Shown: positions 43,461 to 52,513 of the stretch, in pieces
How the letters are laid out: each line of letters opens with the position of its first letter
Numbering within the stretch: position 1 is the first letter of the stretch
From: Nocardia acidivorans NBRC 108247
GTDB lineage: Bacteria; Actinomycetota; Actinomycetes; Mycobacteriales; Mycobacteriaceae
DNA: 64,000 nt
Direction: 5' to 3'
Assembly (NCBI RefSeq): GCF_001625085.1
Contig: NZ_BDAW01000015.1
Location: 102,152 to 166,151 of the forward strand
Translations under genes and position numbers: made by a program
Notes under the pieces: model-generated
What the model was told of the DNA's origin: nothing
Database searches by the model: none
What the model saw: the letters and a program-made list of their open reading frames with translations, nothing else

Positions 43461-45578
43461 ATGGCTCGTGTGGGAACCGGATTCGGCTGGCGCGCCGCAA
43501 TAGTCGCGGTGGTCGCCACGGTCGTCACCGGGTGTGGTGGATCGGGCTCATCGGGTGATCAGTTCCAGTGGCTGGAGGAGCTGGACGGTCCCCGCACGCA
43601 GTCCTGGGTCGATACGGAGAACGCCAAGACGCTCGGTGTCCTGGAGCAGGATCCGCGCTACGCGGAGAACCTGACGCAGGCCACCACACTGGCCAACGCA
43701 CCGGACAGATTGCCCGTGCCCGAGTTCCGCGACGGAGTGATCGGCAATTTCTGGCAGGACGGCGAGCATAAGCGCGGTATCTGGCGCGAGACCACCGTCG
43801 CCGATTACGAAGCGCCGCAACCACGGTGGAAGACGGTGCTGGACCTGGACGCACTGGCCGCCGCCGAGGGCCGGAACTGGGTGTGGGAGGGCATGAACTG
43901 CGCCCCCGGCCGCGGCACGCGTTGTCTGGTGAATCTCTCCGAGGGTGGTGAGGACGCGGTCACCGTCCGCGAATTCGACCGCGGCACCGGGCAATTCGTG
44001 CCGGGCGGGTTCACCTCGGAACGCGGTAAACAGTATGTCGCCTGGGCGGACGACGACACGCTGCTGGTCTCGCGGGAGTGGCAGCCGGGGGAGAAGACCG
44101 CCTCCGGATATCCGTACATCGTCAAGAGCTGGCATCGCGGCGAATCCCTGGACCGGGCCACCGAAGTGCTGCGCGGAGATCCGGCCGACGGGTTGGGCAC
44201 CGCGCCGATCGTGCTGGACGGCGGCGATGGTCATCGGGTGCGCATGGTGGTGCGCCGCCCCTCGTTCTTCGAGGCCCAGTTCGATCTGATCGTGAACGGA
44301 GAGCCGGTGCGGTTGACCCTCCCGCCGAAATCCGAGCTGGAGGGCATGATCGGCAATCGGGTGCTGGTCGCGCTGCGCGACGACTGGACGGTCGGCGGGG
44401 CCACCTTCCAATCCGGTTCGCTCATCTCCCTCGACGCCGATGAGCTGGCGCGGCATCCGGCTGCGCCCCGCGCCACCGTGGTGTATGCCCCCGGCCCGCA
44501 GGAGGCGTTCCAATCGGTCATGACCACGCGCGGTCATGCCGTGGTGACCTCGCTCTACGACGTGAAGGGGCGCGCCACCGTCTACACCCCGCAGCCCGAC
44601 GGCGCGTGGACCGCCACGCCGGTGCCGTTGCCGGACAATGCGACCGTCTACGCGGTGGACGCGGATTCGCGCGGTGAGACCGCGTACCTCTCGGTCACCT
44701 CACTGCTCACGCCCGCCACACTGTGGAGCGTGAACGCCGCGGACGGGCGGCTGGTCCCGGTGAAATCCGCACCGGCGCGGTTCGATTCGTCGCGCTTCGT
44801 GGTGGAGCAGTTGAAGACCGACTCGGCGGACGGCACCAGGGTCCCGTACTTCATCGTGCACGCGGCCGCTATGAAGTACGACGGCAGCACCCCGACCATC
44901 CTGTACGCGTACGGCGGCTTCGGCAGCTCCTCCACGCCCGCGTACAACGGGCTGCTGGGCAAATCCTGGCTGGAGAAGGGCGGGGCGTATGTCATCGCCA
45001 ATATTCGCGGTGGCGGCGAGTACGGTCCGGCCTGGCACGAGGCCGCGCTGAAGACCAAGCGGCAGCGGGCTTTCGACGATTTCACCGCGGTGGCCGACGA
45101 TCTCATCGCACGCGATATCACCACGCCGCGGCATCTGGGCATCCAGGGCGGCTCCAATGGCGGTCTGCTGATGGGCGTGGAGTTCACCCAGCATCCGGAG
45201 CTGTGGAACGCGGTGGACATCCAGGTGCCGCTGCTGGATATGGAGCGGTACGAGCAGATCGCGGCGGGCGCGTCCTGGGTGGGCGAGTACGGTTCCATGT
45301 CGGTGCCGCAGGAGCGCGCCTTCCTCGAATCCGTCTCGCCCTACGCTCATCTGAAGTCGGGTGTGAAGTATCCGGAGCCGTTCGTGTGGACGACCAGCAA
45401 GGACGATCGGGTAGGCCCCCAGCACGCACGCAAATTCGCCGCTCGACTAGCGGATCTGGGTGACCCGTACTTCTTCTACGAGGCCACCCAGGGCGGGCAC
45501 GGCGCAGGGGCCAATAATGACGAGAAGGCCCACACCAGCGCGCTCGAGTACACCTACTTCATGCGCCAGCTCATGTGA
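43461..45578 (+). CDS. Lipoprotein prolyl oligopeptidase (S9 family)
   Basis: A 705-aa protein from ATG 43461 (GTG 43455 possible), behind GGGGG. A lipoprotein signal ends in 'VVATVVTGCGGSG'. A beta-propeller part follows, and the alpha/beta-hydrolase domain spans about 450-700. The catalytic triad is Ser565 in 'GGSNGG', Asp near 648 in 'SKDDRVGPQHARK', and His680 in 'QGGHGAGAN'. 'YAYGGFGSS' and 'ANIRGGGEYGPAWHEAALKT' are S9A hallmarks. It should cleave proline-containing oligopeptides outside the membrane. It converges with a TetR gene. Confidence 0.92.
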   Translation: MARVGTGFGWRAAIVAVVATVVTGCGGSGSSGDQFQWLEELDGPRTQSWVDTENAKTLGVLEQDPRYAENLTQATTLANAPDRLPVPEFRDGVIGNFWQDGEHKRGIWRETTVADYEAPQPRWKTVLDLDALAAAEGRNWVWEGMNCAPGRGTRCLVNLSEGGEDAVTVREFDRGTGQFVPGGFTSERGKQYVAWADDDTLLVSREWQPGEKTASGYPYIVKSWHRGESLDRATEVLRGDPADGLGTAPIVLDGGDGHRVRMVVRRPSFFEAQFDLIVNGEPVRLTLPPKSELEGMIGNRVLVALRDDWTVGGATFQSGSLISLDADELARHPAAPRATVVYAPGPQEAFQSVMTTRGHAVVTSLYDVKGRATVYTPQPDGAWTATPVPLPDNATVYAVDADSRGETAYLSVTSLLTPATLWSVNAADGRLVPVKSAPARFDSSRFVVEQLKTDSADGTRVPYFIVHAAAMKYDGSTPTILYAYGGFGSSSTPAYNGLLGKSWLEKGGAYVIANIRGGGEYGPAWHEAALKTKRQRAFDDFTAVADDLIARDITTPRHLGIQGGSNGGLLMGVEFTQHPELWNAVDIQVPLLDMERYEQIAAGASWVGEYGSMSVPQERAFLESVSPYAHLKSGVKYPEPFVWTTSKDDRVGPQHARKFAARLADLGDPYFFYEATQGGHGAGANNDEKAHTSALEYTYFMRQLM

Positions 45579-45590
45579 GGGGGTTCCGGC

Positions 45591-46220
45591 TCAGTCGTGG
45601 ATGATGAGCGAAACCGCCACGGGGACAAGCATATCCACCAGGTCGCTGACCGGCGGGCGCGGATTCGACAGCAGCCATTCGTGCGCGAGGCCGTTGATCG
45701 CGCCGATCAGGGCACTGCCCGCCATCTCCGGATTGCCGCGAATGCGCGCACCCGGTCCGGCGAGCGGCTCGAGCGCCTGGCGGATCACGCCTATCCAGGC
45801 GTGCCTGCGCGCGCGACGGTGCTCCTCCATGGCCTGGCTGACCCCGACCACCTCCACGAAGGCGACCTTGGCCCGATTCGGGTCCGAACCCACCGAGCTC
45901 AGGAAGGCGGACAGCACCAGCGTGACGGTATCGATCGGATCCGGATCCGGGCCGAGTCCGGCGAGCGCGTTCGCCAGCGCCGCGGCGGCCTTGTCCTGGA
46001 TCTGGTCGTAGGCCGCGACCAGGACGTCCTCGCGGGTGGCGAACTCCTCGTAGAACTGTCGCTTGGAGAGTCCGGCGGCGGCGCAGACGTCGGCGAGGGA
46101 ACAGTTGGCGTAGCCGCGCTCGCCGAAGATCTGGATGGCGGCATCCAGAAACCGCTGTCGGCGTTCGGCTTTGCGCTCGGTGACGGCCCGCCCGCCGTAC
46201 TGTCTGCCCGCGATGGTCAC
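45591..46220 (-). CDS. TetR-family regulator
   Basis: A 209-aa protein from GTG 46220. The HTH is at residues about 15-62 (RKAERRQRFLDAAIQIFGER; 'CSLADVCAAAGLSKRQFYEE'), followed by a helical ligand-binding domain. The start codon lies in a 20-bp tandem repeat array (46198-46277), so the exact N-terminus is uncertain. Its target is not obvious: downstream is the convergent peptidase, and upstream is another TetR gene in the same orientation. Confidence 0.88.
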   Translation of the reverse strand: MTIAGRQYGGRAVTERKAERRQRFLDAAIQIFGERGYANCSLADVCAAAGLSKRQFYEEFATREDVLVAAYDQIQDKAAAALANALAGLGPDPDPIDTVTLVLSAFLSSVGSDPNRAKVAFVEVVGVSQAMEEHRRARRHAWIGVIRQALEPLAGPGARIRGNPEMAGSALIGAINGLAHEWLLSNPRPPVSDLVDMLVPVAVSLIIHD

Positions 46221-46277
46221 TGTCTGCCCTCGGTTCTCACAGCCTGCCCTCGGTTGTCACTGCCTGCCTTCGGTTGT
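46198..46277. repeat. Four degenerate 20-bp tandem repeats over a tetR start
   Basis: Units begin at 46198, 46218, 46238 and 46258. The clearest is CACTGCCTGCCTTCGGTTGT (46258-46277). Units 2-4 differ from each other at two to four positions, and unit 1 is more divergent. The array covers the GTG start and leader of the TetR gene at 46220. Confidence 0.8.
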
Positions 46278-46356
46278 CGCCGTGTGCGATGGTTCCGGAC
46301 GCGATTGACTCGTATGCGATGGTCCGCACCAAAGGTAGTGGTGCGGTGCCCGGTTT

Positions 46357-46950
46357 TCAGTGACGGGGACGCAAACCGTCCAACATGTGGGTCACGGTCT
46401 CTTCAAACAGGCTGTCCGCATCATCGGCGGCGATGAAGCCCGACCCGACGAAGGTGGCCAGCCCCTGCAATGCCGCCATGGCCGAAAGGCAGAACCGGCG
46501 CGCATCGCCCGGGATCACCTCGCCCTGCTGCTGTGCCTCACCGATCATGGCCACCGGCATGGCCAGCGCCTGCGCCACCGCCGCCTGCATGGCCGGGGTC
46601 TGCTGTTGTTTGCGCGCGAACATGACCGCGAGCAGCGCCGGATTGTCGATGGCGAAGCGCAGATAGGCCCGCGCCACCGCGGTGGTCCGCTCCAGCAATG
46701 TGCCGGTGGCCGCGGCCTTTTCGAAGGATGCGCCCAACCGCTCGAAGCCCGACACCGCGAGCGCGTCCAGCAGCGCCTGCTTATCCCGGAAGTGCCGGCT
46801 CGGCGCGGCGTGACTGACCCCGGTGTCGCGGGCGAGCTGCCGCAGTGACAGGCCGTCGACCCCGGCGCGGCGCAGCAGGGTTTCGGCGCGCCGCAGGAGT
46901 TCGGCGCGGAGGTCGCCGTGATGGTAGGAGCGCGGGCTGGTGATGGACAT
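46357..46950 (-). CDS. TetR-family regulator divergent from the YhgE/Pip gene
   Basis: A 197-aa protein from ATG 46950 (MSITSPRSYHHGDLRAELLR). 'YHHGDLR' is a typical TetR start, and a 14-codon longer frame exists to 46992. The HTH reads 'LSLRQLARDTGVSHAAPSRH'. A 27-bp inverted repeat in the 80-base divergent gap overlaps the promoter of the membrane protein gene. The inferred role is repression of that gene and possibly of itself. Confidence 0.9.
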   Translation of the reverse strand: MSITSPRSYHHGDLRAELLRRAETLLRRAGVDGLSLRQLARDTGVSHAAPSRHFRDKQALLDALAVSGFERLGASFEKAAATGTLLERTTAVARAYLRFAIDNPALLAVMFARKQQQTPAMQAAVAQALAMPVAMIGEAQQQGEVIPGDARRFCLSAMAALQGLATFVGSGFIAADDADSLFEETVTHMLDGLRPRH

Positions 46951-46987
46951 GGTGAGTAGCAGGATATCGGACACACTCGCCGATGTT

Positions 46988-47014
46988 GGCATTGACTACT
47001 TTGTTGTCAGTGCC
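46988..47014. promoter_or_regulatory. Inverted-repeat operator overlapping a promoter
   Basis: GGCATTGAC (46988-46996) and GTCAGTGCC (47006-47014) form an inverted repeat with one mismatch and a 9-base spacer. It covers the -35 box and the whole spacer of the promoter at 46992-47020. A bound TetR would block RNA polymerase. Confidence 0.7.
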
Positions 47015-47020
47015 TACATT
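46992..47020 (+). promoter_or_regulatory. Promoter of the YhgE/Pip-type gene
   Basis: TTGACT (46992-46997) and TACATT (47015-47020) are separated by 17 bases. Transcription would start near 47027, only about four bases before ATG 47031. No Shine-Dalgarno sequence is present, so the mRNA is probably near-leaderless. Confidence 0.7.
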
Positions 47021-47030
47021 TGCGAATGCT

Positions 47031-48335
47031 ATGACGAAAAACAGTGTGCCGCTCCGCGGCTGGATTGCGCCGGTCTTCGTAATCACCCTGCTTGCCGCGC
47101 TGTTGGGCACCATGTACCTGGGGTACACGTCGGATCCGGAGAAGAATCTGCACGATTTCCCCATCGCCCTGGTCAATCAGGACGATGGCGACATCCTGGA
47201 CGGGAAGCCGCTCAATATCGGCGACCAGATCACCGACGCCCTGAACGAACAGATCCCGGCCGACAAGATCGACCTGCGGGTGGTCGGCATCAGCGAGGCG
47301 CACCGCGATCTCGCCGACGGCAAGGTCTACGGCGAGATCGTCATACCCAGCGACTTCACCAAACGACTCAGCATTCTGGCCGCCGCCTCGGTGGTGCCCG
47401 GCGATGTGGAGCGGCCGGTGATCACCGTGCACACCAATCCGCGCGCCAGCACCTACGCCGCCTCGATCGTGCAGCGCATCTCCGATCGGGCCATGGCACA
47501 GGTCAATTCGACGGTCGGCGCCCAGCTCACCGATCAGGTCAAGGCCAAGCTCGCACCCGCGCCGGGCGTGGCCCCGACCGAACTCAGCGGCGCCGCCCGC
47601 CTGCAATTGGCCAAGCCCATCGATGTGATGGTGAGCCCGTTCCGGCCGCTGCCCGATGGCACCGGACAGGGGCTCTCGGCGTTCTTCTACACGCTCATCC
47701 TGCTGTTCGTCGGCTTCAGCGGGGCCATGATCATTCACGCCATGGTCGACAATGTGCTCGGCTATGTGCCCGCCGAGTACGGACCCTGGTACCGGCATAT
47801 CGCCCCGGTGGCCATCTCACGCTGGCGCACGCTGCTGGTGAAATGGGCCATGGCGGCGGTGACCGCGCCCATCGCCTCGGGGGTGTTCCTCGGTATCGCC
47901 ACGCTGCTGGATATGCCGATCGAGCACGCGCTGCCGCTGTTCCTCTACGGCACGCTGGCCGTCACCGCCGTTGCGGTGACCGGACTTTCGGTGCTCGCCG
48001 CCTTCGGCACCGCCGGTCTGCTCATCAATATGATCGTCTTCGTGGTGCTGGGCCTGCCGTCCTCGTCGGGCAGCATCCCCATCGAGGCGACGCCGCGCTA
48101 TATCGCCTTCCTGGCGAATTTCGAACCCATGCACCAGATCTACCTGGCGGTGCGGTCGCTGCTGTTCTTCGACGGACACCTCGCGGCCGGGCTCGCCACC
48201 GGACTCTGGATGACGCTCTTCGGACTCGCCGTCGGCATCGCGCTCGGGGCCGTCGCCACGCACACCTATGACCTGCGGGGTCTGTACCGACTCGGGGTGC
48301 CGCACCGGCCCGCGGACGTGGCGGCGGTGGAGTAG
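47031..48335 (+). CDS. YhgE/Pip-type (ABC-2-like) membrane protein, putative exporter
   Basis: A 434-aa protein from ATG 47031. TM1 is at residues about 10-30 (VFVITLLAALLGTMYLGYTS). A large extracytoplasmic domain to about 220 carries the family strand 'NLHDFPIALVNQDDGDILDG' and 'GKVYGEIVIPSDFTKRLSIL'. Five or six TM helices follow ('YTLILLFVGFSGAMIIHAMV', 'LFLYGTLAVTAVAVTGLSVL'). This is the YhgE/Pip and DUF3533 architecture, linked in other Gram-positives to export or phage entry. A promoter under a TetR operator precedes it. Confidence 0.85.
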   Translation: MTKNSVPLRGWIAPVFVITLLAALLGTMYLGYTSDPEKNLHDFPIALVNQDDGDILDGKPLNIGDQITDALNEQIPADKIDLRVVGISEAHRDLADGKVYGEIVIPSDFTKRLSILAAASVVPGDVERPVITVHTNPRASTYAASIVQRISDRAMAQVNSTVGAQLTDQVKAKLAPAPGVAPTELSGAARLQLAKPIDVMVSPFRPLPDGTGQGLSAFFYTLILLFVGFSGAMIIHAMVDNVLGYVPAEYGPWYRHIAPVAISRWRTLLVKWAMAAVTAPIASGVFLGIATLLDMPIEHALPLFLYGTLAVTAVAVTGLSVLAAFGTAGLLINMIVFVVLGLPSSSGSIPIEATPRYIAFLANFEPMHQIYLAVRSLLFFDGHLAAGLATGLWMTLFGLAVGIALGAVATHTYDLRGLYRLGVPHRPADVAAVE

Positions 48336-48367
48336 GCCGCGCGGATCCGGGTCGCCGGAACGGGCGA

Positions 48368-49858
48368 TCAGTGCGCGGCGGTGGCGGTGAATCCGCGCGG
48401 CACCAGCACGACCGTGAGCAGCGCGACCGCGGCGACCAGTCCGGCGGAGATCCACGAGGTGGTCGTAAGCGCGGAATCATAAGCGTGCTGGGCGATTTCG
48501 AGAATTCGCGCACCCTGGGCCCCGCCCACCTGATCCGCCACGTACGCCGCCCCGCCGACCGATCCGCGCGCGGTATCGAGCTGCTCACCGTGCAATGGCA
48601 GCTCCGTCATATGCGAAACGAACAGTCGCCCATGGATACTGCCCAGCAGCGCCACCCCGAGCCCGATGCCGAGTTCGTAATTGGTCTCCTCCACCGCACC
48701 CGCCATTCCGGCCCGCTCGGGCGGCACCGCGGAGACCAGCACCGCCGCCGCGGTGGTGATGGCGACGCCGTCGCCGATGCCCAGGCATACCAGCACCAGC
48801 GCCACCAGCGGATAGGTGGTGCTCGGAATCGCCGCCAGCACGAAGAAACCCACCGCCAGCGTGGCCAGCGCCGACCCCATCAGCAATCGCACCCCGACAT
48901 GCCGCATGAGCCACGGCGTGCAGAGCGAACCGAGCAGGGTGGCAATGGCCGCCGGTACCGTGCGCAATCCGGCCTCCGAGGGCGTATAGCCGTGAATGTA
49001 CTGCAGCCACAACGAGATCAGGAACAGCGCGGCGCCGATGGCCAGCATGGCCACCAGCGTCGCCAGTGCTGCCGCGGTGAACGCGCGATCGCGGAACAGC
49101 CGCACATCCAGCAGCGGATCGGGCGACCGCAACTGCCGGTACGCGAAGAATCCGAGCAGCAGCACCGCCGCCGCGAGGATCACCAGATCGATCACGGCCG
49201 GATTCCCCTTGGCCACATGCTTGATACCCCACGCCAGCGCCACGATGCCCAGCACCGACAGCACCGCGCTGAACCAGTCCAGCCTGCCGACCTGCGGCGC
49301 GCGGAACTCGGGCAGTAACCACACCCCGGCGGTCACCGTCACCACGACCACCGGCACATTCAGCCAGAACGCGGCGGACCAGCCGAACGCCTCCACCAGA
49401 TGCCCGCCGACCAGCGGCCCGATCGCCGCACCGGCGCCCGCCACCGAGGCCCAGATGCCGATGGCCTGGGTGCGCTGCTGATCATCGGTGAAGATATTGC
49501 GGATCAGCGAGAGCGTGGAGGGCATGACCATGGCCCCGCCGACGCCCAGCAGCGCCCGCCCGGCAATCAGCTGCGCGGGCGAATGCGCGGTCGCCGCGAC
49601 CACCGAGGCCAGTCCGAAGAGTACGAATCCCGCGAGGAACAACCGCTTGCGGCCGTACCGATCCCCGATCGCACCGCAGGTGATGAGCAGGCCGCCGAGC
49701 ACCAGACCGTAGAGGTCGACGATCCACAGCTGCTCCATCGGGCTGGGATCCATATGGTCGATCAGCGAGGGCAGCGCCACATTCAGAATCGTGGCGTCCA
49801 TGGCGACCAGCAGCAGGCTGCAACACAGCACCGCGAGCATGGCCCAGCGGCCGCGCAT
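48368..49858 (-). CDS. DHA2-family MFS drug exporter (QacA-like)
   Basis: A 496-aa protein from ATG 49858, behind GAGGAGG. It has 14 TM helices: 'LLLVAMDATILNVALPSLID', 'GAIGDRYGRKRLFLAGFVLF' (motif A), 'AGRALLGVGGAMVMPSTLSL' (motif B) and 'GAAIGPLVGGHLVEAFGWSA' (motif C). The acidic residues in TM1 fit a QacA/SmvA-type proton antiporter for cationic compounds. It converges with the YhgE/Pip gene, 32 bases apart, and no dedicated regulator is adjacent. Confidence 0.92.
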   Translation of the reverse strand: MRGRWAMLAVLCCSLLLVAMDATILNVALPSLIDHMDPSPMEQLWIVDLYGLVLGGLLITCGAIGDRYGRKRLFLAGFVLFGLASVVAATAHSPAQLIAGRALLGVGGAMVMPSTLSLIRNIFTDDQQRTQAIGIWASVAGAGAAIGPLVGGHLVEAFGWSAAFWLNVPVVVVTVTAGVWLLPEFRAPQVGRLDWFSAVLSVLGIVALAWGIKHVAKGNPAVIDLVILAAAVLLLGFFAYRQLRSPDPLLDVRLFRDRAFTAAALATLVAMLAIGAALFLISLWLQYIHGYTPSEAGLRTVPAAIATLLGSLCTPWLMRHVGVRLLMGSALATLAVGFFVLAAIPSTTYPLVALVLVCLGIGDGVAITTAAAVLVSAVPPERAGMAGAVEETNYELGIGLGVALLGSIHGRLFVSHMTELPLHGEQLDTARGSVGGAAYVADQVGGAQGARILEIAQHAYDSALTTTSWISAGLVAAVALLTVVLVPRGFTATAAH

Positions 49859-49937
49859 TCCGCCTCCTCGATTGGTTGCCGGGTGTTCAGCAACGCACTG
49901 GCTAGCACCCTAGCCGGATTTCGCGGAGGCGACGGCC

Positions 49938-50351
49938 CTACTTGTTCAGTGAGTCGCCCTCTTCGGCGCGCTGCTTGGCGAGCAGATCGCGAATCTCGGT
50001 GAGCAACTCCAGCTCGGTCGGATCGGCCTTGACCGCGGTCGGCTTGATCAGCCGGGCCTTGAGGTGATTCATCGGCACGATCAGGACGAAGTACAGCACC
50101 GCCGCGACGGTGACGAAGTTGATGCAGGCGCTGACGATCGGACCCAGGGCCACGAAGGTGGAGGGCTTACCGGCGAGAATCTGGAATCCCAGACCGAATT
50201 CGCTGTTACCGCCCGCGGTGGCGAGCAGCGGCTCGATCAAGCCCTTGGTCACCGAGGTGACGATGGCGGTGAAGGCCGTGCCCATCACGACCGCGACCGC
50301 GAGATCGAGAACGTTGCCCCTCATCAGGAACTCTCTGAAACCCTTGAGCAT
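49938..50351 (-). CDS. mscL: Large-conductance mechanosensitive channel MscL
   Basis: A 137-aa protein of the normal length. The conserved N-terminus and TM1 pore helix 'FREFLMRGNVLDLAVAVVMG' are followed by 'TAFTAIVTSVTKGLI', TM2 'CINFVTVAAVLYFVLIVPMN' and a C-terminal helix 'TELELLTEIRDLL'. The homopentamer in the cytoplasmic membrane releases solutes on hypo-osmotic shock. It lies next to a BCCT osmolyte transporter that is read the same way. Confidence 0.97.
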   Translation of the reverse strand: MLKGFREFLMRGNVLDLAVAVVMGTAFTAIVTSVTKGLIEPLLATAGGNSEFGLGFQILAGKPSTFVALGPIVSACINFVTVAAVLYFVLIVPMNHLKARLIKPTAVKADPTELELLTEIRDLLAKQRAEEGDSLNK

Positions 50352-50515
50352 GATGCAGCGATATCCAATCCGAGATGAATTCGTAATCTTTTAGCATCGC
50401 AGTGTAGGGCCAGGGTGCGGCGTGTTTTGAACACGGCACACCGCACTTGACAGTGCTCACACCGGCGGCCGCGGTGTCGGCCGGAGCACTCCGAGTCGGT
50501 GGTGCGGCCCAGCGC

Positions 50516-52075
50516 TCAGCCGCGGCCCTCGGCCTGGAAGGTGCGCACCAGCGCCCAGCACATGGCCAGCATGACCACGCTGAACGGCAGAGCGATCAGG
50601 ATGGCGACGGTCTGCAGCGTGGTCAGGGCGGCGGTGCCGGTACCGCTGGCCACCAGCAGCGCGATGGCGACCGCGCCCTGCATGCAGGTCCAGAAGGCGC
50701 GACTCCATTTGGGCGGCTCCGGATTTCCGCCGGAGGAGAGCATATTCACCACCAGCGCACCGGAATCGGCGGAGGTGATGAAGAACAGCACGATCACCAG
50801 GATCGCCAGGCCCGCGGTAATGCTGCCGCCGGGGAGGGTGTCCAGCATGGCGAACAGCGCGCTATCGCGATCCGGCCCCTCCGGCCCGACCAGGTCACCG
50901 CCGCCGAACATTTGGCGATGCATCGCCGCCCCGCCGAACACCGCGAACCAGACGAAGGTCAGCAGGGTCGGCACCAGCAGCACACCGGCGACGAATTCGC
51001 GGACCGTGCGACCGCGCGAAATCCTGGCGATGAAGACGCCGACGAACGGGGCCCAGGAAATCCACCAGCCCCAGTAGAACACCGTCCACTGCTGCGTCCA
51101 CGCGGTACCGGTCGGGCCCTCGGTCGCACCGGTGTAGAGGCTGATCTTGGGCAGCTGCTGAAGATAGGAGCCGATGTTCTGGATCAGGTCATTGACGATG
51201 AACAGCGTCGGCCCGGCCACCAGCACATACAGCAGCAGCACCCCGGCCACCCCCATATTCGCCTGGGACAGCAGTTTGATGCCCTTGTCGACCCCGGTCA
51301 CCACCGAGATGGTCGCCAGCGCGGTGACCACGATGATGAGCACCACCTGCAAGCCCTTGCCCGGTTCATGCAGCCAGCCTTGGAAATTCAGCCCGGCCGA
51401 GATCTGCAGAATGCCCAGGCCCAGCGAAGTGGCCACACCGAAGACCGTGCCGATCACCGCCACGATATCGATGACATCCCCGCGCCAGCCCCGAATGCGC
51501 TCGCCCATCAGCGATTCCAGTGACCAGCGGATCGACACCGGCCGCCCCTTGCGGTGGATCGAGTACGCGATGGCCAGCCCCACCACCACGTAGATCGCCC
51601 ACGGGTGGATTCCCCAGTGCAGGAAGGTCTGCACCATGGCGGCGTCGGCGCGCTGCGCGTCGGTGCTGCCGACCCCGGGGCGCGGATCGTCGTAGTGGAA
51701 GAGCGGTTCGGCCACACCCCAGAACACCAGGCCGATCCCCATACCTGCCGCGAACAGCATGGAAAGCCAAGCGCCCATGGAGTATTCGGCCTTCTCACCG
51801 TCCTCGCCGAGATTGATGTCGCCGAAGCGGCCCAGTCCCAGCCAGACGGCGAAGACCACGAACAGCGTCACGATGACGATGTAGTACCAGCCGAAGGTAC
51901 CGATCACATTGTCCTGCAAGGCTGTCGCCTGCCGGGCGGCCAGATCGCGAAACACGATGGCGTAGAGGGTGAATGCGGTCACCACGATCGCCGCGGGCCA
52001 GAACACCCGGGGCGCGATCGCCACGCGGTGGTGAATCGGTGCGGGATCGGCGGAGGCTTTGCTCGGTGCGCTCAC
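50516..52075 (-). CDS. BCCT-family betaine/choline/carnitine-type transporter
   Basis: A 519-aa protein from GTG 52075; the frame is open further but homology starts here. It has 12 TM helices: 'SMGAWLSMLFAAGMGIGLVF', 'GVAEPLFHYDDPRPG', the Trp-rich 'WTVFYWGWWISWAPFVGVFI' segment with 'ARISRGRTVREFVAG', and 'ILVIVLFFITSADSGALVVN'. The glycine-rich 'GMGIG' and W-rich helix are the substrate and sodium site of BetP. It takes up compatible solutes under high osmolarity. The short C-terminal tail lacks the long basic sensor domain of BetP. Confidence 0.92.
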   Translation of the reverse strand: MSAPSKASADPAPIHHRVAIAPRVFWPAAIVVTAFTLYAIVFRDLAARQATALQDNVIGTFGWYYIVIVTLFVVFAVWLGLGRFGDINLGEDGEKAEYSMGAWLSMLFAAGMGIGLVFWGVAEPLFHYDDPRPGVGSTDAQRADAAMVQTFLHWGIHPWAIYVVVGLAIAYSIHRKGRPVSIRWSLESLMGERIRGWRGDVIDIVAVIGTVFGVATSLGLGILQISAGLNFQGWLHEPGKGLQVVLIIVVTALATISVVTGVDKGIKLLSQANMGVAGVLLLYVLVAGPTLFIVNDLIQNIGSYLQQLPKISLYTGATEGPTGTAWTQQWTVFYWGWWISWAPFVGVFIARISRGRTVREFVAGVLLVPTLLTFVWFAVFGGAAMHRQMFGGGDLVGPEGPDRDSALFAMLDTLPGGSITAGLAILVIVLFFITSADSGALVVNMLSSGGNPEPPKWSRAFWTCMQGAVAIALLVASGTGTAALTTLQTVAILIALPFSVVMLAMCWALVRTFQAEGRG

Positions 52076-52124
52076 GGGAGATGTCCTCTGTACGGTCTGG
52101 CCGGCGGTCCGAACTCCGTTGCGA

Positions 52125-52168
52125 CGCAACCCCGATGCCGAGCGCGGCGGCTCGGCATCGGGGTTGCG
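52125..52168. terminator. 19-bp-stem terminator between the Ala-rich gene and the BCCT gene
   Basis: CGCAACCCCGATGCCGAGC (52125-52143) pairs perfectly with its complement at 52150-52168 across a 6-base loop. It ends the minus-strand gene at 52173 and isolates the BCCT gene. Confidence 0.9.
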
Positions 52169-52172
52169 GGTA

Positions 52173-52502
52173 CTACTTTCCGACCTTGTTCTTGACGGCT
52201 TCGACGATCTCATTGACCGCCGCCATCACATCCTGGGCGGCGTGTTCGAGATTGGCTCGCACCTGTTCCAGCGTGCCCTGCATGTCATCGGTGTTGAGCT
52301 TGTCGGCGAATGCCTTCGCCATATCGGCGAGGTCGGCGGCGGCGCTGCTGGCGCGGTCCGCGAGCTCCGCGGCCGCACCGCTCGCCCGTTCGGCGAGCTG
52401 TCCGGCGGCCGCCTGTGCCTTGTCGGCGAATTCTCCGGCGCCACCGGCGATATCGGCGGCGGCTTTCTCGGCGCTGTCGCCGATATTGTCATTTGTCGGC
52501 AT
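52173..52502 (-). CDS. Ala-rich amphipathic helical protein, stress/LEA-like
   Basis: A 109-aa protein from ATG 52502. It is almost wholly Ala/Glu/Lys/Asp with repeated 'ADxAxxAA' heptad-like helices ('GQLAERASGAAAELADRASS', 'AAADLADMAKAFADKLNTDD'), and ends 'VNEIVEAVKNKVGK'. The composition and repeats resemble late-embryogenesis-abundant-type or apolipophorin-like helical proteins. It is followed by the strong terminator at 52125 and preceded by another small protein of similar type. Function inferred only from composition. Confidence 0.7.
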   Translation of the reverse strand: MPTNDNIGDSAEKAAADIAGGAGEFADKAQAAAGQLAERASGAAAELADRASSAAADLADMAKAFADKLNTDDMQGTLEQVRANLEHAAQDVMAAVNEIVEAVKNKVGK

Positions 52503-52513
52503 GATCGGCTGCC

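Noticed and set aside
51554..52195. Plus-strand ORF across the start of the BCCT gene
   Set aside because: It is a shadow of a conserved transporter; composition and lack of a ribosome-binding site argue against coding.
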